Assembly (NCBI RefSeq): GCF_014197855.1
Contig: NZ_JACIGJ010000002.1
Coordinates: 368,389 to 432,388 of the forward strand
Length of the DNA stretch: 64,000 nt
DNA from: Roseospira marina
GTDB lineage: Bacteria > Pseudomonadota > Alphaproteobacteria > Rhodospirillales > Rhodospirillaceae
Reading direction: 5' to 3'
Positions 36,107 through 44,504 of the stretch are shown here, one piece after another. Made by a program: the position numbers and the translations under genes. The stretch's first letter is position 1. Each line of letters begins with the position of its first letter. Under the pieces are notes generated by a model. It was not told the DNA's origin. It ran no database searches and saw only the letters and a list, made by a program, of their open reading frames with translations.

Positions 36107-37117
36107 TCAGGTGCCCGTAAACAATTCCGCTTCCAGGCGGGTGATGAAGCCGGACCGGTCGAGGGTGTGCGTCACCTTGGCGATGCGCCACGCGGCCGGG
36201 ATGCCGGGCCGGATGCCCTCCAGCACCAGCTTTTGTTCGGCCGCCACGGTGGGGTTCCCGGGCAGGGTGGCGCGGAAGGTGGCCTTGGCGCGGTCGCCCT
36301 GGGCTTTGGTCGCGCGGGCGGTCGCGACGGCCTCGGTGTCCGTCGCGCGGGTGTAGCGCACGGCGGTGCGGGGCTCGGTGCCAGCGGTTTCGGTGCGCAG
36401 CTCGGCCGCGCCCAGGTCCCAATGTTCCGCCTGGGTGCCGCCGTCGTCACCCTGACCTGCCCCCTGGCCGGGATCCTTGCGGGCGGCGTGGGTGTAGCTC
36501 CAGGTCGACAGGTCGCGCGGGCGCAGGCGCAGCTCCGGCAGCGGTTGGCCGGAGACGGACTTGGCGGTGCCCTTGGGTGCCAGCACCAGCCGACCAGCGC
36601 AGGGTTTGACGATGCCGTCGTGCGCCTCCGCCAGCCGATTCAGGAAGGCCATGGGCGATTCCTCGGTCTGGTCGGCGTGATCCACGGCGATGGCGTCCAG
36701 GGCCGGTGAGACGACGGCCGTGTATCCGAACCCCGCCGCCAGGGTGCGGGCGATGTCGCCGAGGGTGGTGGCGTCCCAGGATCGGGTGGCGGGCGTGCGG
36801 AACGGCCCCGGCATATCGGCGTGACGGGCGCGCACGGTCAGGGTCTCCGGCGGGCCGCTGTAGGTGATCTCGTCCACGATGTAGGTGCCGGTCTCGACCA
36901 GCCCGGTGGCGCGGGCGCCCAGGGCGACGGTCAAGCGGGTGCCGATCTCCGGCAGGGCGGCGCGACGGCCGCCGGACAGCGGGCGGTCGTCCAGCTTCAG
37001 CGTGACCTGATCCGACGTCACCCCGGCCTCGTCCTGGACCGTGAGCGACAGCAGACGGTCCCGGATGGCGGCGGTGATGTCGGTGCCATTGGCGTGCAGC
37101 GCGACGTCCGGGGTCAT
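36107..37117 (-). CDS. P2 gpD-like tail/baseplate hub protein
   Basis: The product has 336 residues from the ATG at 37117. The N-terminal domain (DITAAIRDRLLSLTVQDEAGVTSDQVTLKLDDR) and the middle segments GTYIVDEITYSGPPETLTVRARHADM and EESPMAFLNRLAEAHDGIVK match the gpD family (late control protein D, phage T4 gp27 relative). It forms the ring under the tail spike. It follows the gpX gene by two bases. Confidence 0.9.
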   Translation of the reverse strand: MTPDVALHANGTDITAAIRDRLLSLTVQDEAGVTSDQVTLKLDDRPLSGGRRAALPEIGTRLTVALGARATGLVETGTYIVDEITYSGPPETLTVRARHADMPGPFRTPATRSWDATTLGDIARTLAAGFGYTAVVSPALDAIAVDHADQTEESPMAFLNRLAEAHDGIVKPCAGRLVLAPKGTAKSVSGQPLPELRLRPRDLSTWSYTHAARKDPGQGAGQGDDGGTQAEHWDLGAAELRTETAGTEPRTAVRYTRATDTEAVATARATKAQGDRAKATFRATLPGNPTVAAEQKLVLEGIRPGIPAAWRIAKVTHTLDRSGFITRLEAELFTGT

Positions 37118-37119
37118 GG

Positions 37120-37329
37120 TCAGTCCCAAATCCGCACGACGGAGGCGGCGGCCGGGGCCGCGCGATCCGGCAATGTAATGAGGAGTCCGGCGGGTAGCGA
37201 CGGCCCGTAGGCGGCAAGGCCCGGGTTGGCGTCCAGCACCGCCTCGACCGGGCCGGACGCGGTGCCGTAGTGGCGCCAACAGATCCAATCCACGGTGTCG
37301 CCGTCGCGGGTGCGGTACAGGGCACTCAT
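37120..37329 (-). CDS. P2 gpX-like tail protein
   Basis: The product has 69 residues with the LysM-like gpX fold: YRTRDGDTVDWICWRHYGTASGPVEAVLDANPGLAAYGPSLPAGLLITLP. It is needed for tail completion. It overlaps gpU by four bases and precedes gpD. Confidence 0.9.
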   Translation of the reverse strand: MSALYRTRDGDTVDWICWRHYGTASGPVEAVLDANPGLAAYGPSLPAGLLITLPDRAAPAAASVVRIWD

Positions 37330-37724
37330 GCGGCGTCCTCCCCGTACATCTGCAAACGGGCCTGGAAGTCGATGCGCCGGGCCGCGCCGTTGTCGAGGAA
37401 CACCGTGCGGGTGTCCCCGACCTCCAGCAGGACCCAGAGGCCATGCACGCCGCCGGTGCCGTCGACCAGATCGAGCGGCTCCCCGGCGGCGGCCATGTCG
37501 GCCATGGCGTCGATCTGGGACAGCCCACCGCCGAAGCCGGGGAACAGCGTGCCCTCCAGGTCGAGCGTCGGCAGCGCCGGGCCGGTGAACTGCGCCGCCG
37601 GCAGCCGGCCGAAGCGGTCTTGCGTCGCCCAGGTGTAGGACCGCACGCGGCGGAGCCGGTCGAAGGCGGCGGTGCCGACCGCAAACCGGAACTCGCCCAG
37701 CGCCATCAGGATGCGATTGGCCAC
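37326..37724 (-). CDS. P2 gpU-like tail terminator protein
   Basis: The product has 132 residues. It begins MANRILMALGEFRFAVGTAAFDRLRR and contains YTWATQDRFGRLPAAQFTGPALPTLDLEG and FLDNGAARRIDFQARLQMYGED, all typical of gpU, which caps the tail tube and sheath. It lies between the tape measure remnant and gpX. Confidence 0.9.
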   Translation of the reverse strand: MANRILMALGEFRFAVGTAAFDRLRRVRSYTWATQDRFGRLPAAQFTGPALPTLDLEGTLFPGFGGGLSQIDAMADMAAAGEPLDLVDGTGGVHGLWVLLEVGDTRTVFLDNGAARRIDFQARLQMYGEDAA

Positions 37725-37736
37725 GGGAACGCCCTC

Positions 37737-38585
37737 CTAATCATACAAACTCGCCCGTTCGTCGGCCGCCTGGGCGTCGCGGGCGTCCTCCAGGGCGCGG
37801 CGCACCGCGTCCTCGACGGCCGTTTCGACGGTGCGGCGCAAGGCATCGGGCTCCACGGCGCCGTTGACGGTGAGATGCACGGTGGTGGTGACGGAGGGCC
37901 CGCCGGCCGCTCCGGCCGGGCGCCCATCCCGCCCGGGCACCCCCGCCGATCCCGGCGTTTGCGGCCCGTGGATTTCGACCGTCTCCGTCTGGATCTGCGG
38001 TGTGGGGGCGTCCGGCCCGGTCTCCAGCGGCGCGACGGGCGCGCCCAGGATTAGGGCGGCGCCGGTGGCGGGGGCCAGGGTGCCGCGCGTGGCGCCCATC
38101 ACCCGATCCGTCAGGGGCCGTGTGTCGCCGGGCGCGCCCGGCCGCTCCGAGGGAGGCACGATGCCATACCGCTCCGCGCCGAACGCGGCGGGTTCGGACC
38201 CCGCGGGATCCGGCCTCGGCGGCGGGGCCGTCCAGGTGTCGCCCGCGTCCTCAAACCCCAGCTGCTCCTTGACCCAACCGGGCAGCATGCCGGTCAGTTT
38301 CTGGACGGCCTGATCGAGCCACGCCCGGAACTTGTCCCATTTTGCCCGGACGCCGTCCCACAAGCCGCCGATGAAGTCGGCGCCGACGGCGTACAGGTCG
38401 ATGCCGAACAGATACTGGACCAACCCGTCGATGGTGTCGGCCAGGATCAGCACCGGGTTGAACGCGGCCAGCACGCTCACGATGCCGTTCAGGAACCCGT
38501 CCTCGAACGCCGCCGAAATGCCCGCGAACTTCTCGGTGAAGTAGGCCACGATGGCGTCCCAGTTCTGATAGATCAGGTAGGGCGT
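37737..38585 (-). pseudogene. Tape measure protein, C-terminal remnant
   Basis: About 280 residues remain, continuing the tape measure pattern of hydrophobic helices (AAFEDGFLNGIVSVLAAFNPVLILADTIDGLVQYLFG, IDLYAVGADFIGGLWDGVRAKW) and a Pro-rich end. Contractile-tail tape measures are usually 600-1000 residues. Upstream the frame runs directly into the E' gene and then a stop, so the N-terminal majority is missing. A GTG at 38549 could allow expression of the fragment, but it cannot measure a tail. Confidence 0.75.
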
Positions 38586-38664
38586 GCCATTGGATCAGCT
38601 CTTCGGGGGGCATGGCGTCGAGGGCGTCGGGCGGCCAGTGGAACACGGCGGCGATGTCGGCCAT
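38586..38664 (-). pseudogene. Tail gene E' fragment fused to tape measure
   Basis: The frame MADIAAVFHWPPDALDAMPPEELIQWHA is the start and core of P2 E'. It can be reached by a frameshift near the end of gene E, as in P2, where the coding strand reads GGGTTTTACC. After this core the reading frame enters tape measure sequence out of frame, marking a deletion junction near 38580-38595. Confidence 0.7.
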
Positions 38665-38687
38665 GGCCGCCCGGCAGGCGGCGGGGC

Positions 38688-38957
38688 TCAGACCGCCGTC
38701 CCGGTAAAACCCGCGACCACCTCGCCGATGGTGGCCAGATCGCGGGCGTCGAGTTCGTCGACCTCGGCCGGGGTCAGGTCGGCCAGGGAGCCGATCAGCC
38801 ACAAGGTCTTGTCCAGATCGCCGGAGCCGGCGCGGTCCATGCGGCGCAGGTCGCCGACCTTGGGACGGCGCAGGGTGACGGTGGAGAGGGTGCGCCCGTC
38901 GACGGTGACGGGCACGGTCAGGGCCAACGTGGTTGGTTCGGTGGTCGGTTCGGACAT
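38688..38957 (-). CDS. P2 gpE-like tail assembly chaperone
   Basis: The product has 89 residues: LALTVPVTVDGRTLSTVTLRRPKVGDLRRMD and LADLTPAEVDELDARDLATIGEVVAGF match the E/gp41 tail chaperone family. The long form E+E' is normally made by ribosomal slippage and binds the tape measure before tube polymerisation. The downstream partner is truncated here. Confidence 0.88.
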   Translation of the reverse strand: MSEPTTEPTTLALTVPVTVDGRTLSTVTLRRPKVGDLRRMDRAGSGDLDKTLWLIGSLADLTPAEVDELDARDLATIGEVVAGFTGTAV

Positions 38958-39042
38958 AACGGTTTCCTTTGAACGCGGGTGGCAGGGCACCAAACGGCCC
39001 GACTGGGGGGTATTGGTGGGCCGGGGCCCCGCATTGGCCAAA

Positions 39043-39064
39043 GGCCGGCCCCTCGGGGCCGGCC
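39043..39064 (-). terminator. Terminator-like hairpin between tube and chaperone genes
   Basis: GGCCGGCCCC and GGGGCCGGCC form a perfect 10-bp stem with a two-base loop; on the minus strand TTTGG follows. It would raise tube and sheath output relative to downstream genes. Confidence 0.6.
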
Positions 39065-39073
39065 GATCCTCCG

Positions 39074-39592
39074 TCACATCCCAATGGCGTCGCGCAGGGC
39101 GGCGAGCTGGTCGGTGCCGTCGATCATGCGGACCATGTTCAGCACATCGATCTCGACCAGGGCGGCCCCGGCGATGGCGACCTTGTAGTAGGTCAGCGAC
39201 CCGGCGACGGTCAGGGTGGTCAGCTCGCCCGGCTTCCAGGTGCCCAGGTCCAGCTCCCGGAACGTGCCGCGCAGGGTCAGCGCCACCGACTGCACGTCAC
39301 TGCCCCCCTGACGCGTCAACCCGCCGCGCAGGGTCAGCGGCACGCCGTCGCGCCCCAGAACGCCGAACGAGCGGAACAGGTCCGCGTCCACGCCCGCGAC
39401 CACGAAGCCGATCTCCAGCTTTTCCATGCCCAGGTCGATCTCGACCGGCGCGTCCAACCCGCCCGAGCGGTAGTCGGCGGTCTTGATGGTCAGCTTGGGC
39501 AGCGTCACCTCGTCCAGCTGCCCGGCGTAGCCCTGCCCGTCCACGAACAGGTTCATCTTATGCACGACGGTGGGAAGGCGCAGGGCCATCAC
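39074..39592 (-). CDS. P2 FII-like tail tube protein
   Basis: The product has 172 residues: RLPTVVHKMNLFVDGQGYAGQLDEVTLPKLTIKTADYRSGGLDAPVEIDLGMEKLE and KVAIAGAALVEIDVLNMVRMIDG are typical tail tube segments. It polymerises inside the sheath. It overlaps the sheath gene by four bases. Confidence 0.93.
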   Translation of the reverse strand: MMALRLPTVVHKMNLFVDGQGYAGQLDEVTLPKLTIKTADYRSGGLDAPVEIDLGMEKLEIGFVVAGVDADLFRSFGVLGRDGVPLTLRGGLTRQGGSDVQSVALTLRGTFRELDLGTWKPGELTTLTVAGSLTYYKVAIAGAALVEIDVLNMVRMIDGTDQLAALRDAIGM

Positions 39593-40773
39593 AGGATCTC
39601 CTCAAGGTAATCCGCCACCAGATGCGAGCGGAATGTGATGTGCTCGGCCGGATACGGCGGGGTGAAGTCGAAGTTGAAGAACACCTTGCCGTCGGCGATG
39701 TTCATCGGGCTGTTCAGGTCGGGGTCCGGCCAACAGCGCCCGCCCAGGATCGCCCCTTGCGCCTGGAGGGAACGCAGATAGGCGTTCACGCCCTCGGCGA
39801 CGTCCTCCAGGTACGTCTTGGTGATGTTGCGATCGACGGCCCACAGGTGGGCGCGCAGCAGCGAATCCTGGATGATGTCCGCCGTCCGCCGCACCGACAG
39901 GAAGGCGAACAGCGGATCGTCGGAACAGGTGCGGTTGCCCCACAGGCGGTAGCCGTCCTCGCGGATGAGGGTGGCGACCTCGCCGGCGTTGAGCACGTTG
40001 GCCCGGGCACTGGCATCGCCCAGGGCGAAGTCCACCGGCCGGGCGGTGCCGACGATGCCGTTGATGGTCTGGTTCGACGGCGACCACCAGAAGCCCCGGT
40101 CGTTGTCGATGCGCGCGATCAGGCCGGCGACGCGGGCGCTGGCGGGCTCCGTGACCACCGCGCCCTCGCGCGAGGCCCGCACCCACGGATCGATCACATA
40201 GACCCGGGCACTGCCCCAATCGCCCCGGTAGGCCATGGCGGCGGCATCCGTGGTGTTGGGACCGTCGGCCAGGATCACGGCGCGCAGGCGCTGGGCGATG
40301 CCGAGCAGCTCGGCCACCACCGGGTTCGCGGTGGCGGTGCCCTCCACGTCCGGCCGCTGGTGCGTCCAGCCGGGCGCACACAGAATGCGCGGGGTCACCC
40401 CCAGGGTGGTCTGGGCGGCGAGCAGGGCATGCACGCCCTCATAGGCGCCGGTCTCCGCGTTCACCCCGCCGATGACGTTGGCCAGCGTGGCGGGCTCGTC
40501 CGCACCGTCGTCGATCCGGACCACGACCACCAGGGCGCCGATCTGGTCGAAGACGCCGTCGAGGGCCGCCGGCAGGGTGCCGGCGGTGCCCAACTTGGCC
40601 CCTTCGGTGCGGGAACCCGCCACCAGGACGGGCGCGTTGAGCGGGAAGGCGTCCGCGTCGGCCTCGGGCGCGGTGCCCACAAGGCCGATGACGGCGGACG
40701 TGACGGTGCGGATGGGGCGCGGGCCGTCGGTGATCTCGACGACCTCGACCCCATGGAGGAACTGTTCGGGCAC
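39589..40773 (-). CDS. P2 FI-like contractile tail sheath protein
   Basis: The product has 394 residues from a GTG at 40773, chosen for AAAGGAGG six bases upstream. It starts VPEQFLHGVEVVEITDGPRPI and contains SSAVIGLVGTAP-type and GFWWSPSNQTINGIVG, LWGNRTCSDDPLFAFLSVRRTADIIQDSL and the C-terminal FDFTPPYPAEHITF segments. It appears complete. The gene follows a terminator, so it probably has its own promoter between 40830 and 40945. Confidence 0.95.
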   Translation of the reverse strand: MPEQFLHGVEVVEITDGPRPIRTVTSAVIGLVGTAPEADADAFPLNAPVLVAGSRTEGAKLGTAGTLPAALDGVFDQIGALVVVVRIDDGADEPATLANVIGGVNAETGAYEGVHALLAAQTTLGVTPRILCAPGWTHQRPDVEGTATANPVVAELLGIAQRLRAVILADGPNTTDAAAMAYRGDWGSARVYVIDPWVRASREGAVVTEPASARVAGLIARIDNDRGFWWSPSNQTINGIVGTARPVDFALGDASARANVLNAGEVATLIREDGYRLWGNRTCSDDPLFAFLSVRRTADIIQDSLLRAHLWAVDRNITKTYLEDVAEGVNAYLRSLQAQGAILGGRCWPDPDLNSPMNIADGKVFFNFDFTPPYPAEHITFRSHLVADYLEEIL

Positions 40774-40793
40774 GAAGGGCCTCCTTTGGGCAC

Positions 40794-40828
40794 AAAAAAA
40801 GCCCCGACGGTCGGACAGGACCGGGGGC
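40794..40828 (-). terminator. Rho-independent terminator upstream of the sheath gene
   Basis: On the minus strand a GC-rich hairpin at 40828-40801 is followed by TTTTTTT (40800-40794). It lies only 20 bases before the sheath gene start, separating the antirepressor cassette from tail genes. Confidence 0.7.
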
Positions 40829-40948
40829 CGGATGACAGGATGCGCGGACAGGGTCAGACACACCGGACCGGCGCGGCAGTGCCGTAGCCTCCGGGGCGAT
40901 GAAGACGGATTCTGACCCGGACACGCCATTGTCCGACGGTGGGAGAAG

Positions 40949-40974
40949 AAAGGGCCCCCAAGAGGAGGCCCTTT
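40949..40974 (-). terminator. Terminator after the antirepressor cassette
   Basis: AAAGGGCC and GGCCCTTT form an 8-bp stem with a ten-base loop; CTTCT follows on the minus strand. The cassette is thus closed by two terminators in a row. Confidence 0.7.
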
Positions 40975-41008
40975 AACGTGCTGTTTGCGGTACGTTGTTT
41001 GCGCTGAC

Positions 41009-41380
41009 CTATCCGCCGACCACCCGACCGACGGCCTCACACCAACGGTCCCGGCGGAAGACGGACCGCACACCGTGAGGGAGCGCGTAATCAACCTCTC
41101 GGGGACCGGCGCGGACGATCTCCAAGGTACGGTCGCGCGTTCCACGTTGAGGCACCAGCGCTACCACCTCGTCGCCGACCTGCGGTGGTTGGGTGAGGTC
41201 AACCAGTAGACGCCGGCCACCGATTTGCATCACGGCCATGCCCTCCAGGTCGGGATCAGGCTCGGCTTGGGAGGCTGCGGCGTCAGGGCCCGGCTCCAGG
41301 GCCAGAGCGGGAAGGGCAACGGTGGGAAAGGCAGCGAGAGCGGTCCCTGTAACGAACGTTCGACGCGTCGTGTGCATCAT
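41009..41380 (-). CDS. Small exported protein with Tat-like signal, unknown function
   Basis: The product has 123 residues. The N-terminus MMHTTRRTFVTGTALAAFPTVALPALA has a twin-arginine motif and a hydrophobic core typical of a Tat signal. The mature part is a small beta-rich domain (GMAVMQIGGRRLLVDLTQPPQVGDEVVALVPQ). It overlaps the antirepressor gene by four bases, so the two are made together. A Tat signal in a phage gene is unusual and suggests a lysogen-benefit protein; this is inference. Confidence 0.65.
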   Translation of the reverse strand: MMHTTRRTFVTGTALAAFPTVALPALALEPGPDAAASQAEPDPDLEGMAVMQIGGRRLLVDLTQPPQVGDEVVALVPQRGTRDRTLEIVRAGPREVDYALPHGVRSVFRRDRWCEAVGRVVGG

Positions 41381-42186
41381 GCAGCCTCCTCAAGCGGAAG
41401 CCGGTCGACACCGAGCTTCTTGGCGAGATACTGGATGCCCTTCGGCGTGACGAAGGTCTGGTAGCGGGCCTTGTCGTCCACGACGGTCGCCTTCACCTCG
41501 AAGACACCCATTTCCCGATACTTCACTTTCGGGACGAGCGCCGTGCCCTGGTAGAACAGATAACCCTGCTTCAGCCAGCCGACGAACTTATTCGGCCCCT
41601 GACAGAGCACGCGAGCGGCGTTCTGGAGGTTGTAGAGCCCGTCGGCATTAGCATATTTGTCATAGAACTGTGTCTTCGGTTTCGCGGCCTCAACCTGCTG
41701 CTCGGCGCGCTCGGCCCGCACGGTCAGCTCCTTGTTGACCTCGATCAACTGAATGGCGATCTGGCTCAGTTGGCTGGGATCGCGCACGTCGATACGGGGA
41801 ATGCCGTAGGAGCCGGTCTTGCGGATCGTGGGCAGGATGTCTCCCACTACCAATTCTTCGAACCGTTCGGCGCTCGGTAGGTTCGACCGCATGATGAGGC
41901 GGTAGACGTCGCGCTCCGGGATGATGACGGTCTGCCGATCCAGGGTGAACGATTCGTTCACCCCCACCGGCCGGTCCAAGGGGAGGAACGATTCGTTCCC
42001 CCCGACCGGGCGCGGGCCTTTGCAGTGGTCCCGAACCGCCTTCTGCGGATTGGAGTAACCCAGCACCGTGGCCACGTCCTTGGCGACAAACCAGGGCTCA
42101 CCGTCGATGTCGAGCACGCGAACCGTCGCCCCTTCGAAATCGAATGGCACGAGAGTGGTGCCGTTGTTAGGGTTGATCTTAGTCAT
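41377..42186 (-). CDS. Phage antirepressor (BRO-N plus KilA-C domains)
   Basis: The product has 269 residues. The BRO-N domain covers residues about 10-120 (VRVLDIDGEPWFVAKDVATVLGYSNPQKAVRDHCKG, VIIPERDVYRLIMRSNLPSAERFEELVVGDILPTIRKTGSYG), and the KilA-C domain covers about 170-265 (NLQNAARVLCQGPNKFVGWLKQGYLFYQG, VTPKGIQYLAKKLG). Such proteins counteract the repressor. A short internal duplication lies at residues about 60-80 (RPVGGNESFLPLD, then RPVGVNESFTLD). It sits in a self-contained cassette inside the tail genes. Confidence 0.9.
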   Translation of the reverse strand: MTKINPNNGTTLVPFDFEGATVRVLDIDGEPWFVAKDVATVLGYSNPQKAVRDHCKGPRPVGGNESFLPLDRPVGVNESFTLDRQTVIIPERDVYRLIMRSNLPSAERFEELVVGDILPTIRKTGSYGIPRIDVRDPSQLSQIAIQLIEVNKELTVRAERAEQQVEAAKPKTQFYDKYANADGLYNLQNAARVLCQGPNKFVGWLKQGYLFYQGTALVPKVKYREMGVFEVKATVVDDKARYQTFVTPKGIQYLAKKLGVDRLPLEEAA

Positions 42187-42344
42187 CAGTGCCTCCGTAA
42201 AGGGCTTTGATGGTGAGGCCCCGGCTGGTAACCGGGGCCGATTCGTCCGGGGGCGGGCTTCGACGCCAATCTTCTGTCCCGTCCCCGGACCCCAGCGGCA
42301 ACGCTGCCGCGAGGGCAGGGCTCTTGATTAAAAATTGCCCACGT

Positions 42345-42361
42345 GGTAAGAAATTTACCAT
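42345..42361. promoter_or_regulatory. Candidate operator in the divergent cassette promoter
   Basis: TGGTAA and TTACCA form a palindrome with five central bases, located between the divergent antirepressor and helix-turn-helix genes in an AT-rich stretch. It is a natural site for the small regulator. Confidence 0.5.
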
Positions 42362-42402
42362 CCCATCGCAGAATGGTCAATATCTAACAACATGGGTGAA
42401 AA

Positions 42403-42681
42403 GTGACCACCGGCCCTCAGCTTCGTGCCGCTCGCGCACTGATCGGCGTTGCCGTTGACGAGGTCGCTAAAGCGGCTCAGGTCAGCACAAACACCATCCG
42501 CCGGGCCGAGGCTTGCCCGAAAGAAACGCGACTGACCGCCGCGAATCTTGCGGCCATTTGCCATGTCTATGAACGAGTTGGTGTTGAGTTTTTAAACTCC
42601 GAAGAAGCGGCTGGCGTTCGACTCCATTGGGAAACATTCGAAAAGATTAAGGAACGCAGTAAGCCCAAAGGTGGATGTTAA
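42403..42681 (+). CDS. Small XRE-type helix-turn-helix regulator
   Basis: The product has 92 residues with a GTG start. The helix-turn-helix is seen in PQLRAARALIGVAVDEVAKAAQVSTNTIRRAE, followed by LTAANLAAICHVYERVGVEFL, the widespread short phage/plasmid XRE pattern. It is divergent from the antirepressor gene and probably controls that cassette. Confidence 0.85.
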   Translation: MTTGPQLRAARALIGVAVDEVAKAAQVSTNTIRRAEACPKETRLTAANLAAICHVYERVGVEFLNSEEAAGVRLHWETFEKIKERSKPKGGC

Positions 42682-42784
42682 GCGGGCGACGAGGCTCCGT
42701 CCAAGCGTCGAGCCAGACCGGAGCGGGGACCCGTTCAGCGACCCCTACGACGGCGATTAGATCGCGGACACGCGTGTTATGCAC

Positions 42785-42825
42785 GCGGCCGAGAGTTAGA
42801 TTGACCCGATCTAACCCTCGGCCGC
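42785..42825. terminator. Long hairpin between convergent genes
   Basis: GCGGCCGAGAGTTAGAT and ATCTAACCCTCGGCCGC pair in 16 of 17 positions with a seven-base loop. It lies between the ends of the rightward regulator and the leftward fiber genes and may terminate the regulator transcript. Confidence 0.6.
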
Positions 42826-42930
42826 GCTCAAAGCCATCAAGGCCCATTGCAAGCGCCGTTATCTCCTGTGGACGGCCAGCCGCGACGGGGGCTTCTCTTC
42901 GGTTTTGTGTGGAACGATCCGGCGGCCGGA

Positions 42931-43533
42931 TCAGGCTTTCGGCCACCCGATCTCCGGATCGAGGGCATCGAGGGCGGCCGTGTCCTCGGCCGCGAGGGTG
43001 GCGTCCTTGAGGTCGCGGGCGTGCTGGACGACGGCCGCGTACCAACCGCCGACACCGGCCGCGAGGGCGAGCCCGTCGCCCGGGTCGGGCAGCGGGATCC
43101 GGATGTTCTCTTTCGAGATCCAGCCCTGCGCATAGGCGGCGGGCCACGCGACGGTGCCGGCGTGTGCGGCGAGCGCGGTGATCGCCATGCCGCCCAGGTC
43201 GGCGCGGCCGGCGTCGTGCACGGCCACATGCAGGCTCGCGCGGGCCTGCTTCACCGGGTATCCGGCGGCCAGGATCTCGGCCTTGCGGGCCTCGACGGCG
43301 GACAGGACGGCGGCGCGGGCCTGTTCCAGCGGGGTGGCGGGCTCCGGCTCCGGTTCGGGATCCGGCGGCGGAGGCGGTGCCGTCCATTCGTCGCCATCCA
43401 GCAGGGCGCCGGGCACCACGTCGTCGGGCACCACGACGAACGCGGCCGCGATCAGGGGATGGAACCGGGTAAAGGGGTCAACCGTGGTCACATCCACGGC
43501 GACACCGTTCAGAATGCGGGCGTAGGTCGTCAT
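42931..43533 (-). CDS. DUF4376-type tail fiber assembly protein
   Basis: The product has 200 residues. The first part (TYARILNGVAVDVTTVDPFTRFHPLIAAAFVVVPDDV) is a short beta domain, then a Pro/Glu-rich linker, and the C-terminal part resembles DUF4376 (LEQARAAVLSAVEARKAEILAAGYPV, LPDPGDGLALAAGVGGWYAAVVQHARDL). Such proteins usually sit next to fiber genes and assist or decorate them. Confidence 0.7.
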   Translation of the reverse strand: MTTYARILNGVAVDVTTVDPFTRFHPLIAAAFVVVPDDVVPGALLDGDEWTAPPPPPDPEPEPEPATPLEQARAAVLSAVEARKAEILAAGYPVKQARASLHVAVHDAGRADLGGMAITALAAHAGTVAWPAAYAQGWISKENIRIPLPDPGDGLALAAGVGGWYAAVVQHARDLKDATLAAEDTAALDALDPEIGWPKA

Positions 43534-43536
43534 GGC

Positions 43537-44502
43537 TCAGTACTCCAGCACGACGAGGCCGGGGCCGCCGGCCCCGCCCTTGGCGTATTTGTCCGGTTTG
43601 ATGTTGCCGCCGCCGCCGCCACCAATCCCACCGACGCCCGCCGGGGAGGGATTACCGGCGCCCCCGCCGCCGCCATGGCCCCCGTTGCCCCCGCCCCGAA
43701 TGCCCCCGCCGCCGCTCTGGCCGTCCCGGTGCGCCTGCTCCGTGCCGCCTCCGCCGCCCCGGCCGGTGAAGGCCTCGAACGGGAACCGCAGCGGCTGGGA
43801 CAGCGGGTTGTCGGTGGCGGAGGACAACGCGTCCCCCAACACATTGGGGCCGGGATGCGTGGTCCCGGGGCCATAGGCACTCCCGCCAGCCTGGGCGTAG
43901 GACCCGTGCACGACCCCACCACCGCCGCTTCCACGCGCCATGCCGCCGTCGCCGAGCTGGGACCCGGCGCCACCTCCGCCACCGGCGCCTTGCGCCACAC
44001 CGCCGCCCGTTGCCTGGACATCGCCCCCGACGCCGATGCCGCCCGTGGGCGGGGTCTCGGACCCGGTGATCCACACCCCGGGATTGCCCCCCGTGGCGGA
44101 GATCAGGGCGCCCACCGAGGACGTTCCGCCGGCGCGCGGCAGAGTGTTGGTATTCTCCCGACCGCCGATGCCTCCGGCGGCCACGGTGATGATGAGGGTC
44201 TGGCCGGGCGTGACGGTGAACACGCCGTGGGCATAGCCGCCACCGGCGCCACCGGTTCCCGTGTACTCGAGTGTCGTGTTTCCGCCGCACCCGCCGCCGC
44301 CACCTCCGACGACGCGCGCCCGGATCTGGGTCACCCCCGTCGGGACGGTCCATTCGTATTCCCCGGGCTCGACGAACACGGTCCACCGGCCGGCCCCGAA
44401 CAGGCCGATGTATCCGGCGCCGACCGGTTTGCCGTCGGCCGACAGGGCCCATACGGTGTCCGGGCTCAGGCTTGCCCGGCTCTCGCTCAAGAATCGGCCC
44501 AT
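43537..44502 (-). CDS. Glycine-rich phage adhesin/fiber tip protein
   Basis: The product has 321 residues. An N-terminal domain (residues 1-60, EYEWTVPTGVTQIRARVVGGGGGGCGG) is followed by very Gly-rich segments, with runs of five to seven Gly separated by short loops. This is the pattern of polyglycine-helix sandwich adhesins at fiber tips (as in T-even gp38). The short variable loops between Gly runs would contact the receptor. It lies between the fiber and the assembly protein genes. Confidence 0.75.
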   Translation of the reverse strand: MGRFLSESRASLSPDTVWALSADGKPVGAGYIGLFGAGRWTVFVEPGEYEWTVPTGVTQIRARVVGGGGGGCGGNTTLEYTGTGGAGGGYAHGVFTVTPGQTLIITVAAGGIGGRENTNTLPRAGGTSSVGALISATGGNPGVWITGSETPPTGGIGVGGDVQATGGGVAQGAGGGGGAGSQLGDGGMARGSGGGGVVHGSYAQAGGSAYGPGTTHPGPNVLGDALSSATDNPLSQPLRFPFEAFTGRGGGGGTEQAHRDGQSGGGGIRGGGNGGHGGGGGAGNPSPAGVGGIGGGGGGNIKPDKYAKGGAGGPGLVVLEY

Positions 44503-44504
44503 GG

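Noticed and set aside
40422..42681. Anti-CRISPR locus, suggested by a small helix-turn-helix regulator in a prophage beside a CRISPR system
   Set aside because: The neighbouring genes are an antirepressor and an exported protein, and nothing resembles a known anti-CRISPR or Aca arrangement.
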